From: an uncultured Oscillospiraceae bacterium
Lineage (GTDB): Bacteria > Bacillota > Clostridia > Oscillospirales > Oscillospiraceae
Direction: 5' to 3'
NCBI GenBank assembly: GCA_934573855.1
Contig: CAKTMF010000001.1
Span: forward strand, 124,001 to 188,000
DNA length: 64,000 nt
The notes under the pieces are model-generated. The model saw only the letters and a list, made by a program, of their open reading frames with translations. It did no database searches and was not told the DNA's origin. Below, piece after piece: positions 35,330 through 45,090 of the stretch (position 1 is its first letter; every line of letters begins with the position of its first letter). The translations under genes were made by a program, and so were the position numbers.

Positions 35330-35872
35330 ATGGCAAAGAAAATAAAGCTGGCCGCCGTTTTGTTCACGGCGGGGACGGCTGTTTTATCCCTTTTGTACAT
35401 GGGGACCGGCTTCAAGCTGTTCCTCTCACTCGCCATAACGTTCGGGACGTTCGCGTATCATTTCTTGATGCGGCTGCTGGTGGGCGGCGTGTACGCCCTG
35501 CTCATGAAAAACAAGGCGGATATTGAAAAGCGCCGGTACAGGGTCGGCGCGCGCGAAATGGCGCTGTACGAAAAGCTTCAGGTAAAAAAGTGGAAGCGCG
35601 GTATGCCTACCTACGACCCCTCGCTCTTCGACCCACGGCTGCACACATGGGGCGAGATCGCGCAGGCCATGTGTCAGGCGGAGCTTGTCCACGAGACCAT
35701 CGGCGTGCTGAGCTTTCTGCCCATCGCGGCGGGCGCGTGGTTCGGCGATTACCCGGTATTTATCATCACCTCCGTCCTTGCCGCCGCGTGTGACACGATG
35801 TTCGTGATAATGCAGAGATACAATAGGCAGCGTGTCATGAAGCTGCTCAGGCGCGAAAGCGCGCCGAAATGA
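35330..35872 (+). CDS. Membrane protein resembling the glycosyl-diaponeurosporenoate acyltransferase (CrtO) family
   Basis: A 180-residue protein with two hydrophobic helices near the N-terminus (residues 5-50) and two more near 125-160. The middle holds KKWKRGMPTYDPSLF and a Gln/Ala-Glu-x2-His segment (MCQAELVHETIG) that recall the W-x-x-x-x-P and AE-x2-H pattern of bacterial CrtO acyltransferases. No carotenoid genes are nearby, so a different acyl acceptor is likely. The ATG at 35330 follows a GAGGAG site. Medium-low certainty on family. Confidence 0.55.
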   Translation: MAKKIKLAAVLFTAGTAVLSLLYMGTGFKLFLSLAITFGTFAYHFLMRLLVGGVYALLMKNKADIEKRRYRVGAREMALYEKLQVKKWKRGMPTYDPSLFDPRLHTWGEIAQAMCQAELVHETIGVLSFLPIAAGAWFGDYPVFIITSVLAAACDTMFVIMQRYNRQRVMKLLRRESAPK

Positions 35873-35935
35873 AAAACGCGCGGCAGTCACACCCGGACGC
35901 GGCCATGCCGCTTTATACAGCAAAGGAGACATATA

Positions 35936-37624
35936 ATGAACGAAGACTGGAAATTTTCTGATATCCCCTATGTCCGCCCGGACGCCGCGGCCCTTCAGGC
36001 ACGCTATGACGAGCTTACCCGGCGGGCGAAGAATGTCGCCTCCGCGGAGGAGCTGCTGCAGGTCGTGCGGGAGAGGGACGCCCTCCGGCAGGAGGTCGGC
36101 CTATGCCAGAGTATCGCGACCATCCGCGCCTTCCACGACGTAACTGACGAGTTTTATCAGAAGGAGTATCAGGAGACCCTGCCCCGGCTCGAAATGCTGG
36201 ATGGGCAGTCTCTTGCCGCCGCCATCGCGGAAAGCCCCTACGCCGCGGCTGTAGACGAGGCGTTCGGCCCGCAGCTGCGCCGCCTTCTGGAGCTTGACCG
36301 GCGTCTCTACACCGGAGGAAAGGAGCTACAGTCTCGGATATCCCAGCTTTCCGCGCAGTATCAGCAGCTCGCCGCCTCCGCAAAGTACGAGGTGCAGGGC
36401 GAGATGCTCAGCGGCGGACAGCTTCGCGCCGCCATGTCGAGCCTTGACAGGGAGCGCCGCCGCGCCGCCTATGAGGCACAGCAGAAAACGGTGCTGAAAA
36501 ACGCGGAGACGATGGAGAAGCTCCTGCGCGAGCTGATCCGCGCACGCAACGAGCTGGCGCGCGCCAACGGCTTTGACAGCTTTGCCGCCTACGGCGACTT
36601 TGCCCAGCAGCGTATCGGCTACGGCCGGGAGGAGCTGGACGAGTTCTGCCGTCAGGTGCGGGAGCATATTGCCCCGATCTACCTGCGCATGCAGGAGGAG
36701 CAGCGTCAGCGCCTCGGAGTGGACGTGCTTATGCCGTATGACCGCGCGCTCGTTTTCCCGGAGGGGAACGCCGTGCCGGTCCCGTCGGAGGAACTGCCCC
36801 GCGCCGCACGGCGCATGTATCATTCGCTCAGTCCCGAGGCGGGCGAGTTTTTCGACGAGATGGTCCGCCACGGGCTGCTTGACGTGGAGGGTTCCGTCAA
36901 TAAGATAGCCGGTATGGGCTTTTGCGATATGCTGGGCGAGCCGTACCGCATGCCGTTTATCTTTGCCAACTGCGACGGTACCGCCGCTGACGTCACCGTG
37001 TATACTCATGAGCTGGGACACGGGCTGCAGGGCTATCTCTCCCTCCGCGCCCAGCCGCTGTCGGACTATGCCGGCCTCAGCCCCGACCTCGCGGAGGTCC
37101 ACTCCAAGACCATGGAACTGCTGAGCCGCCGCTACGCGCGGGACTTCTTCGGCGATCACGCGCAGCAGTATCTTGTGGAACACAGCTATGACTTCATCAA
37201 GGAGCTGTGCGCCTTCTGCTCCATCCATAGCTTTGAGACATGGCTGTATGAACACCCGGACGCCTCCGTCGAGGAGTGGGCGGCGGAGTACGACCGCATA
37301 GACAAGTCCTTCGGCCGCTCCATGAACAACGAAAAATGGCGGCGTGAGGTGCTGGCAGGCTGCGACCTCTTCACCAATATGCCGCTGTACATGTTCCCGA
37401 GCTATGTTATCAGCTACGCGCTGTCCATCGTCTGTGCCGAGCAGCTCAGCGCCGCCTATGACGCCGACCCTGCGGACGGCTGGGCGCGCTACCACGCGCT
37501 GTGCGCCTCCGGCGGCAGCAGAACGTACGCCGAGACGCTCACGGCTGCGGGGCTGCCCCTGCCCTACGCGCCCGGAGCGGTCGAGAGCCTCGCAAAGGAC
37601 ATCTCCCGCCGCCTCTGGGGCTGA
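35936..37624 (+). CDS. M3 family oligoendopeptidase
   Basis: A 562-residue cytosolic zinc peptidase that cleaves short peptides. The zinc motif HELGH lies in VYTHELGHGLQGYLS near residue 358, and the third ligand Glu lies in AEVHSKTMELLS about 25 residues later. The helical N-terminal half is normal for PepF/thimet-type enzymes. Start follows AAAGGAG. It has its own unit ended by a hairpin at 37664. Confidence 0.93.
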   Translation: MNEDWKFSDIPYVRPDAAALQARYDELTRRAKNVASAEELLQVVRERDALRQEVGLCQSIATIRAFHDVTDEFYQKEYQETLPRLEMLDGQSLAAAIAESPYAAAVDEAFGPQLRRLLELDRRLYTGGKELQSRISQLSAQYQQLAASAKYEVQGEMLSGGQLRAAMSSLDRERRRAAYEAQQKTVLKNAETMEKLLRELIRARNELARANGFDSFAAYGDFAQQRIGYGREELDEFCRQVREHIAPIYLRMQEEQRQRLGVDVLMPYDRALVFPEGNAVPVPSEELPRAARRMYHSLSPEAGEFFDEMVRHGLLDVEGSVNKIAGMGFCDMLGEPYRMPFIFANCDGTAADVTVYTHELGHGLQGYLSLRAQPLSDYAGLSPDLAEVHSKTMELLSRRYARDFFGDHAQQYLVEHSYDFIKELCAFCSIHSFETWLYEHPDASVEEWAAEYDRIDKSFGRSMNNEKWRREVLAGCDLFTNMPLYMFPSYVISYALSIVCAEQLSAAYDADPADGWARYHALCASGGSRTYAETLTAAGLPLPYAPGAVESLAKDISRRLWG

Positions 37625-37663
37625 GCCGGCACGGCGTATCATAAACGAATAGCGACACCGGAA

Positions 37664-37706
37664 AAGAGCCGGCGGACTGCAGATAAAATGCGCTCCGCCG
37701 GCTCTT
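37664..37706 (+). terminator. Hairpin after the M3 peptidase gene
   Basis: Perfect 13-base arms (aagagccggcgga and tccgccggctctt) with a 17-base loop. No T-run, so termination is likely but not certain. A second smaller hairpin (37768-37792) stands before the next gene's ribosome site. Confidence 0.6.
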
Positions 37707-37816
37707 CAGCGCGCCCTCCGCTTAGAGGAGCGTCGACAAAGCCTCCGCGCAGTGAATAGTATGTAATAGCACGGACCGGCTGCGTCCGTGCTACTGCGTA
37801 GATCCGGAGGTCATTT

Positions 37817-38692
37817 ATGGACATTGATTATAAAAAGAACGCCATGCGGCTGCCGCTGGTTAGCCTCGGCGCGAACCTCGGCCTCGCCGTGATAAAGCTC
37901 GCCGCCGGGCTTGCCGCGCACTCGGGCGCGCTGCTGTCGGATTCCGTACACTCGGCGGCGGACGTGCTGAGCGATATAGTGCTTATGCTTGGCGTCAGGA
38001 TGGGTGCGAAGGCGCCCGACGAGGAACATCCCTACGGCCACGACAGGTTCGAGTCCGCGGCGGCGATAGTGCTTGCGGCGATACTCGCCATGACGGGACT
38101 CACCATGGGCGGCGGAGCGGCGCGGACGCTGTGGGAGGGCGCGTATGCTCAGACCCAGCCGCCGGGATATGCCGCGCTCGCCGTCGCGGCGCTGTGCATT
38201 TTGTGCAAGGAGGCGCTTTTCCGCCGCACGCGTTTTTATGCCGTGAAGCTTGGTTCCGAGGCGCTGATGGCGTCAGCGTGGCACCACCGGAGCGACGCGC
38301 TCTCATCGCTGGGGGCGCTCGCCGGAATAGCGGGGGCAAGGCTCGGCGCGGCGTGGCTGGACGCGGCCGCGAGCCTGATGATATGCTGCCTCATACTGAA
38401 AACGGCCTGCGGTATTTTTGCCGGGGCGGTCAGAAAAATGGTCGACCATGCCTGCGCGGCGGAGATGAGGGCGGCGCTGTGCGAGTGCGCCCGGTCACAG
38501 CCGGGAGTGCTGTCCGTACAGAGCCTGAAAACGCGGGAATTCGGCAGCGGAGCATACGCCGAGATCGAAATAAAGGCCGACGCAGGCCTCACCCTCGCCG
38601 AGAGCGGGGCCATTGCCGAGCGCGTACACCGCGAGGCCGAAAGACGCTTCCCGCAGCTCAGGCACATCAGCGTCAGGGTCAGCCCGGAATAA
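37817..38692 (+). CDS. Cation diffusion facilitator family transporter
   Basis: A 291-residue metal exporter. Six helices are visible. Metal-site segments of CDF proteins are present: LLSDSVHSAADVLSD (helix 2), the HPYGHDRFE loop, and SAWHHRSDALSS in helix 5. A C-terminal cytosolic domain of about 80 residues follows. Zn, Mn or Fe could be the substrate. ATG follows GGAGG by 6 nt. Confidence 0.93.
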   Translation: MDIDYKKNAMRLPLVSLGANLGLAVIKLAAGLAAHSGALLSDSVHSAADVLSDIVLMLGVRMGAKAPDEEHPYGHDRFESAAAIVLAAILAMTGLTMGGGAARTLWEGAYAQTQPPGYAALAVAALCILCKEALFRRTRFYAVKLGSEALMASAWHHRSDALSSLGALAGIAGARLGAAWLDAAASLMICCLILKTACGIFAGAVRKMVDHACAAEMRAALCECARSQPGVLSVQSLKTREFGSGAYAEIEIKADAGLTLAESGAIAERVHREAERRFPQLRHISVRVSPE

Positions 38693-38702
38693 TACTTTTT
38701 TC

Positions 38703-38731
38703 TTGTTAATACACGCGGAATATGGTAAAAT
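38703..38731 (+). promoter_or_regulatory. Promoter of the rimM-trmD-rsmA run
   Basis: TTGTTA, 17 bases, TAAAAT, with TGG before the -10, about 30 bases before rimM. Confidence 0.7.
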
Positions 38732-38761
38732 ATACTGTAAGATATCATACGGAGGCACAGC

Positions 38762-39250
38762 ATGGAAAAGAAGCGGTTCATCGAGGCCGGGCGTATCACC
38801 AACACCCACGGCATTGCCGGAGAGGTGAAGATAGAGGTCTGGCTGGACAGTCCCCGGTATTTCAAGACCTTCAAGCGTCTCTTCATCGACGGCAGAGAGG
38901 TCAAGATCCTCTCCGCGCGCACCCACAAGGACTTTATCATCGCAAAGCTCGAGGGCGCGGAGGACGTGAACGAGGCCATGCGGCTCAAGGGACGCACGGT
39001 GTATATCGACCGCGGCGACGCGGCTCTCCCGCGCGGCGGCTACTTCCTCTCGGACATCGTCGGCGCGTCGGTGGTCGACGAGCAGGGGAACGAGGTGGGT
39101 AAGCTCACCGAGATAATGGAGACTCCCGCTTCAAATATCTATGTCGTAAAGGGCGAGACGGAGCATCTCATCCCCGCTGTGCCTGAATTTATTATGTCAA
39201 CCGACGCCGACAACGGTATCATAACCGTTCATCTGATAGAGGGAATGTAA
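38762..39250 (+). CDS. rimM: Ribosome maturation factor RimM
   Basis: A 162-residue 16S rRNA processing factor that assists assembly of the 30S head. The N-terminal RimM domain shows GRITNTHGIAGEVKIEVW and a PRC-barrel follows (YFLSDIVGASVVDEQGNEVGKL, HLIPAVPEFI). Normal length. GGAGG site. It lies 5 nt before trmD, the standard order. Confidence 0.95.
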   Translation: MEKKRFIEAGRITNTHGIAGEVKIEVWLDSPRYFKTFKRLFIDGREVKILSARTHKDFIIAKLEGAEDVNEAMRLKGRTVYIDRGDAALPRGGYFLSDIVGASVVDEQGNEVGKLTEIMETPASNIYVVKGETEHLIPAVPEFIMSTDADNGIITVHLIEGM

Positions 39251-39255
39251 AGGCA

Positions 39256-40542
39256 ATGAGAATAGATATAATGACGCTCTTCCCGGATACCGTGAATGCC
39301 GTCCTGCATGAGAGTATCATCGGGAGAGCCGCGAAAAAAGGCCTGATCGAGATAAATTGTGTACAGATCCGCGATTATACCGAGAACAGGCAGAATCAGG
39401 TGGACGACTATCCCTATGGCGGGGGCTGGGGCTGCGTGATGATGGCACAGCCGCTCAAATCCTGCCTTGACGATATTATGTCAACCGCACAGGGGCGCCG
39501 CAGCAGGGTCATCTACATGACCCCGCAGGGGCGGCCCTATACGCAGGAGACGGCAAAGCGCCTCAGGCGCGACTATGACCACCTTGTGCTGGTCTGCGGC
39601 CACTACGAGGGCATAGACGAGCGCTTCATCGAGGAGTGTGTGGACGAGGAGATATCCCTCGGGGACTTTGTCCTCACCGGGGGAGAGATCGCGGCGATGG
39701 CCGTGGCCGACTCGGTGTGCCGTCTGGTGCCGGGGGTACTCGCGGACGAGGAGTGCTATACCGGCGAGAGCCACTGGGACGGTCTTTTGGAGTATCCCCA
39801 GTACACCCGGCCCGAGGTCTGGCAGGGGAGAGAGGTGCCGGAGGTGCTTCTCAACGGCGACCACAGCCGTATCGAGGCGTGGCGGCGGCGCAAGCAGTTC
39901 GAGCGCACCATGGAAAAACGCCCGGATATGTTTGAAAAGCTCAAGATAGAGGATAAAAACGACCTTAAAATACTTGAGGAGATACGCAAGGACGCAAAGC
40001 GCGTGAAGCTCACAGAGCCGCTCTCTTACCGCGCGGCGGCCGAGGAGGATATGCCGGATATCGAGCGTATCGTCGGGGATGCGCGGCGCGGTCTGCGCCG
40101 CTTTCACATCGACCAGTGGCAGGGCAGCTATCCGTCAAGGGAGGACTTCCTGACGGATATACGGCGCGGCGAATGCTTCGTCGTGCTGCACGGCGGCGAA
40201 GTGGCCGGGCTCTTTACCCTCTCGCTCCGCGAGGAGGAGTGCTACGCGTCCATCACCGACGGAAAGTGGACGGAGGGCATGACATACTGCGTCGTACACC
40301 GCGCGGCCGTTGCGGCAAAATACCGCGGCACGGGGATGTCGCGCTATCTGATGAAGTGCGTGGAGCAGCAGGCGGCGGCCCTTGAGAGGCGCTGCATACG
40401 CGCCGACACGCACAGAAAGAATAAGCCCATGCAGACGCTCCTTCGCGAGTGCGGCTACCGGTACCGCGGCAACGTGACCGTCGATTCCGAACCCGGACAC
40501 GACCCGGCGCGTCAGGCCTTTGAAAAGATACTGAAAAAGTGA
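39256..40542 (+). CDS. trmD: tRNA (guanosine(37)-N1)-methyltransferase TrmD fused to a GNAT acetyltransferase domain
   Basis: A 428-residue fusion. Residues 1-240 are a complete TrmD: MRIDIMTLFPDTVNAV, PYGGGWGCVMMAQPL, the trefoil-knot segments VCGHYEGIDERF and ISLGDFVLTGGE, and LLEYPQYTRP with LLNGDHSRIEAWR. It makes m1G37 in tRNA. From about residue 252 to the end a GNAT domain follows, with the acetyl-CoA loop KYRGTGMSRYLMK near residue 355 and the C-terminal RADTHRKNKPMQTLLRECGYRYRG. The reading frame is continuous and the spacing normal. The acetyl acceptor is unknown. Confidence 0.93.
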   Translation: MRIDIMTLFPDTVNAVLHESIIGRAAKKGLIEINCVQIRDYTENRQNQVDDYPYGGGWGCVMMAQPLKSCLDDIMSTAQGRRSRVIYMTPQGRPYTQETAKRLRRDYDHLVLVCGHYEGIDERFIEECVDEEISLGDFVLTGGEIAAMAVADSVCRLVPGVLADEECYTGESHWDGLLEYPQYTRPEVWQGREVPEVLLNGDHSRIEAWRRRKQFERTMEKRPDMFEKLKIEDKNDLKILEEIRKDAKRVKLTEPLSYRAAAEEDMPDIERIVGDARRGLRRFHIDQWQGSYPSREDFLTDIRRGECFVVLHGGEVAGLFTLSLREEECYASITDGKWTEGMTYCVVHRAAVAAKYRGTGMSRYLMKCVEQQAAALERRCIRADTHRKNKPMQTLLRECGYRYRGNVTVDSEPGHDPARQAFEKILKK

Positions 40543-40552
40543 GGAAGCGCAG

Positions 40553-40861
40553 ATGAACAGAAACGAGAAATTCTATCTTGTCATGGCCGTATTCTATACG
40601 GTGCTTTCGGGTATAGTCATATATATCGTGTTTTCGATGAGACTGCTGTCGTTCACGGGCTTCCTGCTGCTGTTCCTCGCGCTGCTGTGCAGTGTGGGGC
40701 AGTGGCTCCGCTTCCGCAGGGCGCGCGACCAGCGTCTCGGCATAGTGAGAGAGAAAAGGATACCAAAGTTCGTCCCCATGCCGGATAAGGCCCCGGAGGC
40801 AGGGACGGAGAACGCGGCCAAGGACGCTCCCGCCGGCGAGGAAAGCAATGGAGCTGACTGA
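40553..40861 (+). CDS. Small membrane protein of unknown function
   Basis: A 102-residue protein with two hydrophobic helices (residues 6-27 and 31-50), then a charged basic stretch and a Glu/Ala/Pro-rich cytosolic tail. I do not recognise a family. It is 10 nt after trmD and overlaps the rsmA start by 14 nt, so it belongs to the same transcript. Confidence 0.65.
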   Translation: MNRNEKFYLVMAVFYTVLSGIVIYIVFSMRLLSFTGFLLLFLALLCSVGQWLRFRRARDQRLGIVREKRIPKFVPMPDKAPEAGTENAAKDAPAGEESNGAD

Positions 40862-41717
40862 CATAAACGAGATAAGGGAGCTTCTCTCCCGCCACGGCTT
40901 TCGCTTTTCAAAGTCCATGGGGCAGAACTTCCTCACCGCCTCGTGGGTGCCGCGGCAGATAGCCGACGCCGCCTGTCTTGACGAAGGCACCGGCGTTCTC
41001 GAGGTCGGGCCGGGGATAGGCTGCCTCACGGAGCAGCTCGCGCAGAGGGCGAAAAAGGTCGTCTCCGTGGAGCTGGATAAGTCGCTCCGCGGCGTTCTTG
41101 CCGAGACGCTCAGGGACTATGACAACGTGGAGATCATATTCGGCGACGTTCTGCGGCAGAATCTCAGGGCGCTCGCGGCGGAGCATTTCGACGGACTCAC
41201 GCCCCGGATATGCGCAAATCTCCCCTATAACGTCACAAGTCCGCTCTTGACCGCGTTTATCGAGGCGGGGTGCTTCGAGACCATAACGGTGATGATCCAG
41301 CGCGAGGTGGCGCGGCGTATCTGCGCGGAGCCGGGTACGGCGGAGTACGGAGCCTTCGGAATTTTTGTCCGCTGGTACATGGATACGGAGCTGCTTTTCG
41401 ACGTGCCGCCCTCGTGCTTCATCCCCCAGCCGAAGGTCACCTCCAGCGTCATAAGACTCACGCGCCGTGCGGAGAGACCCGCCGAGGTGCGCGACGAGAG
41501 GCTGATGTTCCGCGTGATACGCGCTGCGTTCAACCAGCGGCGCAAGACGCTCGTCAACGCGATATCCTCACAGCTTGGCGAATTTACCAAGGAGCAGGCG
41601 GAAAATGCGCTGAAAAATTGCGGCTTTGATCCGAGAATAAGGGGAGAAATGCTGGATATTGGTGGATTTGCAAAAATTTCGGATGAATTGAACAGTATTG
41701 ACATGTCGGATTTGTGA
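40848..41717 (+). CDS. rsmA: 16S rRNA (adenine(1518)-N6/adenine(1519)-N6)-dimethyltransferase
   Basis: KsgA-type dimethylase of 289 residues. Signature parts: SMGQNFLTASWVPRQIADA, VLEVGPGIGCLTEQLA (SAM site), VVSVELDKSL, and the catalytic NLPYNVTSPLL. C-terminal helical domain with FNQRRKTLVNAIS is present. The start lies inside the end of the preceding small gene, with a GGCGAGGAA site. Confidence 0.96.
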   Translation: MELTDINEIRELLSRHGFRFSKSMGQNFLTASWVPRQIADAACLDEGTGVLEVGPGIGCLTEQLAQRAKKVVSVELDKSLRGVLAETLRDYDNVEIIFGDVLRQNLRALAAEHFDGLTPRICANLPYNVTSPLLTAFIEAGCFETITVMIQREVARRICAEPGTAEYGAFGIFVRWYMDTELLFDVPPSCFIPQPKVTSSVIRLTRRAERPAEVRDERLMFRVIRAAFNQRRKTLVNAISSQLGEFTKEQAENALKNCGFDPRIRGEMLDIGGFAKISDELNSIDMSDL

Positions 41718-41727
41718 GTAAAGTGCA

Positions 41728-41757
41728 TTGATTATTTTCACAAAAATGTGATATTCT
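41728..41757 (+). promoter_or_regulatory. Promoter of ppdK
   Basis: TTGATT and TATTCT are separated by 18 bases in an AT-rich stretch, about 70 bases before the ppdK start. Confidence 0.5.
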
Positions 41758-41828
41758 AAACGATGGCTGAGAGCCAAAATGTTATTCTTAGTCTTACATT
41801 ATTTATGATAGAAAGGATCGAAAAACAA

Positions 41829-44471
41829 ATGAGCAAAAAGTATGTGTATCTGTTTTCCGAAGGCAACGCCAAAATGCGCGAGCTGCTTGGCGGTAAGGGT
41901 GCAAACCTTGCAGAAATGACCAATATCGGGCTCCCCGTTCCCCAGGGCTTCACCGTCACCACCGAAGCCTGCACCAAGTACTATGAAGACGGCCGCCAGA
42001 TCAACGACGAGATCATGGCCGAGATTATGGAGTACGTCGAGAAGATCGAGAAGATCAACGGCAAGAAGTTCGGCGACCTCAACAATCCTCTGCTCGTCTC
42101 CGTCCGCTCCGGTGCGCGTGCCTCCATGCCCGGCATGATGGATACCATCCTGAACCTCGGTCTGAACGACGAGGTCGTTGCCGCCATGATCGCGGGCAAC
42201 CCCGATCCCAAGTTCGAGCGCTTTGTTTACGACTCCTACCGCCGCTTCATCCAGATGTTCTCCGACGTCGTCATGGAAGTCGGCAAGAAGTACTTTGAGC
42301 AGCTCATCGACAAGATGAAGGAAGAAAAGGGCATCGAGTACGACGTCGACCTCACCGCCGCCGACCTCAAGAAGCTCTCCGAGCAGTTCAAGGCCGAGTA
42401 CAAAGCACAGCTCGGCGAGGACTTCCCCTCCGACCCCGTCGTCCAGCTCAAGGAAGCCGTCAAGGCCGTTTTCCGTTCCTGGGACAACCCCCGCGCCAAT
42501 GTCTACCGTCGTGACAACGACATCCCCTACTCCTGGGGTACCGCCGTTTCCGTCATGCCCATGGTATTCGGCAACCTGAACAACAACTCCGGCACCGGCG
42601 TCGCGTTCACCCGTGACCCCGCCACCGGCGAGAAGAAGCTGATGGGCGAGTTCCTTGTCAACGCTCAGGGCGAAGACGTTGTCGCCGGCGTCCGCACTCC
42701 TATGCCCATCGCTCAGATGGAGCAGCAGTTCCCCGAGGCATACGAGCAGTTCGTCAAGGTCTGCTCCATCCTTGAGAACCACTACCGCGACATGCAGGAC
42801 ATGGAGTTCACCGTCGAGAACGGCAAGCTCTACATGCTCCAGTGCCGCAACGGCAAGCGCACCGCGCAGGCCGCTCTCAAGATCGCGTGCGACCTCGTTG
42901 ACGAGGGCATGATCACCGAGAAGGAAGCAGTCCTCATGATCGACCCGCGCAACCTTGACACTCTCCTCCACCCCCAGTTCGACACCGCAGCCCTCAAGGC
43001 GGCTACCCCCATGGGCAAGGGCCTCGGCGCCTCTCCCGGCGCAGCCTGCGGCCAGATCGTCTTCACCGCTGAGGACGCGAAGGAATGGAAGAAGAACAAG
43101 AAGAAGGTCATCCTTGTCCGTCTCGAGACCTCTCCCGAGGACATCGAGGGCATGAAGGCCGCGCAGGGTATCCTGACCGTTCGCGGCGGCATGACCAGCC
43201 ACGCTGCCGTTGTCGCGCGCGGCATGGGTTCCTGCTGCGTCTCCGGCTGCGGCGAGATCAAGATGGACGAGAAGAACAAGAAGTTCGAGCTTGGCGGAAA
43301 GGTCTTCCACGAGGGCGACTTCATCTCCATCGACGGCTCCACCGGTAAGATCTACGACGGCATCATCCCCACTGTCGACGCCACCATCGCCGGCGAGTTC
43401 GGCCGTATCATGGCATGGGCCGACAAGTATCGCCGTCTGGGCGTCCGCACCAACGCCGACACCCCCAAGGACGCGCAGAAGGCACGCGAGCTTGGCGCAG
43501 AGGGCATTGGCCTGACCCGTACCGAGCATATGTTCTTCAACAGCGACCGTATCGCCGCGTTCCGCGAAATGATCTGCTCCGACACCGTGGAAGAGCGTGT
43601 TGCGGCTCTTGCAAAGCTCGAGCCCATGCAGCAGGCTGACTTCGAGGGTATCTACGAGGCAATGGAAGGCTGCCCCGTCACCATCCGTTTCCTGGATCCC
43701 CCTCTCCACGAGTTCGTTCCCACCGAAGAGGCCGACATCAAGGCTCTTGCCGACGCACAGGGCAAGTCCGTCGCCGACATCAAGAACCTCATCAGCAGCC
43801 TGCATGAGTTCAACCCCATGATGGGTCACCGCGGCTGCCGTCTGGACGTCACCTACCCCGAGATCGCCGAAATGCAGACCCGTGCCGTTATCAAGGCCGC
43901 TCTCGCAGTCAACGCACGCCATCCAGAGTGGAATATCGTCCCCGAGATCATGATCCCGCTGGTCGGCGAGGTCAAGGAACTCAAGTTCGTCAAGAACTAC
44001 GTTGTCAAGACCGCTGACGAAGTCATCGCAGCAGCCGGCTCCGACATGAAGTACATGGTCGGCACCATGATCGAGATCCCCAGAGCGGCTCTTACCGCCG
44101 ACGAGATCGCGAAGGAAGCCGAGTTCTTCTCCTTCGGCACCAACGACCTGACTCAGATGACCTTCGGCTTCAGCCGTGACGACGCCGGCAAGTTCCTCGG
44201 CGCCTACTACGACAACAAGATCTACGAGTCCGATCCGTTTGCAAGAGTTGACCAGATCGGTGTCGGCAAGCTCGTCGACATGGCTGTCAAGCTCGGCCGC
44301 GCTACCCGTCCCGAGCTGCACCTCGGCGTCTGCGGCGAACACGGCGGCGACCCCTCCTCCGTGGAGTTCTTCCACAAGGTCGGTCTGGACTATGTGTCCT
44401 GCAGCCCCTTCCGCGTTCCCATCGCACGTCTTGCAGCCGCTCAGGCAGCTATCAAAAGTGGGGAGGACTAA
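41829..44471 (+). CDS. ppdK: Pyruvate, phosphate dikinase
   Basis: Interconverts PEP, AMP and PPi with pyruvate, ATP and Pi. It has 880 residues, normal. The N-terminal nucleotide-binding domain (GGKGANLAEM, VRSGARASMPGMMDTILNLG), the swivelling domain with phospho-His (GGMTSHAAVVARGMG near residue 455) and the PEP barrel with the catalytic Cys (LGVCGEHGGDP near residue 838) are all intact. In anaerobes it often serves in place of pyruvate kinase. The ATG at 41829 follows AAAGGA. It is the last conserved chromosomal gene before the accessory segment. Confidence 0.97.
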   Translation: MSKKYVYLFSEGNAKMRELLGGKGANLAEMTNIGLPVPQGFTVTTEACTKYYEDGRQINDEIMAEIMEYVEKIEKINGKKFGDLNNPLLVSVRSGARASMPGMMDTILNLGLNDEVVAAMIAGNPDPKFERFVYDSYRRFIQMFSDVVMEVGKKYFEQLIDKMKEEKGIEYDVDLTAADLKKLSEQFKAEYKAQLGEDFPSDPVVQLKEAVKAVFRSWDNPRANVYRRDNDIPYSWGTAVSVMPMVFGNLNNNSGTGVAFTRDPATGEKKLMGEFLVNAQGEDVVAGVRTPMPIAQMEQQFPEAYEQFVKVCSILENHYRDMQDMEFTVENGKLYMLQCRNGKRTAQAALKIACDLVDEGMITEKEAVLMIDPRNLDTLLHPQFDTAALKAATPMGKGLGASPGAACGQIVFTAEDAKEWKKNKKKVILVRLETSPEDIEGMKAAQGILTVRGGMTSHAAVVARGMGSCCVSGCGEIKMDEKNKKFELGGKVFHEGDFISIDGSTGKIYDGIIPTVDATIAGEFGRIMAWADKYRRLGVRTNADTPKDAQKARELGAEGIGLTRTEHMFFNSDRIAAFREMICSDTVEERVAALAKLEPMQQADFEGIYEAMEGCPVTIRFLDPPLHEFVPTEEADIKALADAQGKSVADIKNLISSLHEFNPMMGHRGCRLDVTYPEIAEMQTRAVIKAALAVNARHPEWNIVPEIMIPLVGEVKELKFVKNYVVKTADEVIAAAGSDMKYMVGTMIEIPRAALTADEIAKEAEFFSFGTNDLTQMTFGFSRDDAGKFLGAYYDNKIYESDPFARVDQIGVGKLVDMAVKLGRATRPELHLGVCGEHGGDPSSVEFFHKVGLDYVSCSPFRVPIARLAAAQAAIKSGED

Positions 44472-44593
44472 TCTATACGATCAATTCCAGATTGGTTTCG
44501 ACCAAGCTGAAGCGTATAGAAAGTCAGTCGGTCAGTACCTGCGGAAAAACCAATGGGATAACATGACTGTCGAAGTCTTTATCTAACACAACC

Positions 44594-44634
44594 AGCAGGC
44601 ATATTACTGGAAAGTGGTATGCCTGCTTTTTTTA
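44594..44634 (+). terminator. Rho-independent terminator downstream of ppdK
   Basis: Arms agcaggcat and atgcctgct, 16-base loop, then a T7 run. Confidence 0.9.
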
Positions 44635-44662
44635 TTTCCTTTTACTATATATGACCTTTTTT

Positions 44663-44697
44663 GCCGTCTGTTCATTTGTGAGCAGGCGGCTTTTTTG
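44663..44697 (+). terminator. Second terminator
   Basis: Arms gccgtctg and caggcggc (one G-T pair) with an 11-base loop and a T6 run. Confidence 0.75.
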
Positions 44698-45090
44698 TTT
44701 TCAAAAAAATTTTTATTTTTTTTCAAAAACACCTTGATAAAATGCCCCTCCCACTGGGAATAAGTGAAGGGTCCTTTCCCGAAGCGGAAGAAAACTCTTC
44801 ACTGTTCCTTGAAAATTGAATATCAGATCTTCAAGTACGTTACTTGTATAGAAGAGCCATAACACACCTGCAAGGTAAGGTACATTGTTTTTTTAGGAAA
44901 AAAGTGATATACCTTGTTTTATAAGTTTCCCTTATTTGTTTCCCTTACGGGGATTCCGTTAGTTACCCGAAAAGTACAAAAGATACCGGTACTGTATTCG
45001 GCAAAGTATACTTATTTCCGATATTTCTGCTGTTTTCCGGTAAACGAAATCAGAAATCTGACTTTCGAGTCTTGTATCGTCCACCATACA

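Noticed and set aside
41799..44375. An 858-codon open frame on the minus strand
   Set aside because: Mirror of ppdK; no motif and no ribosome site.
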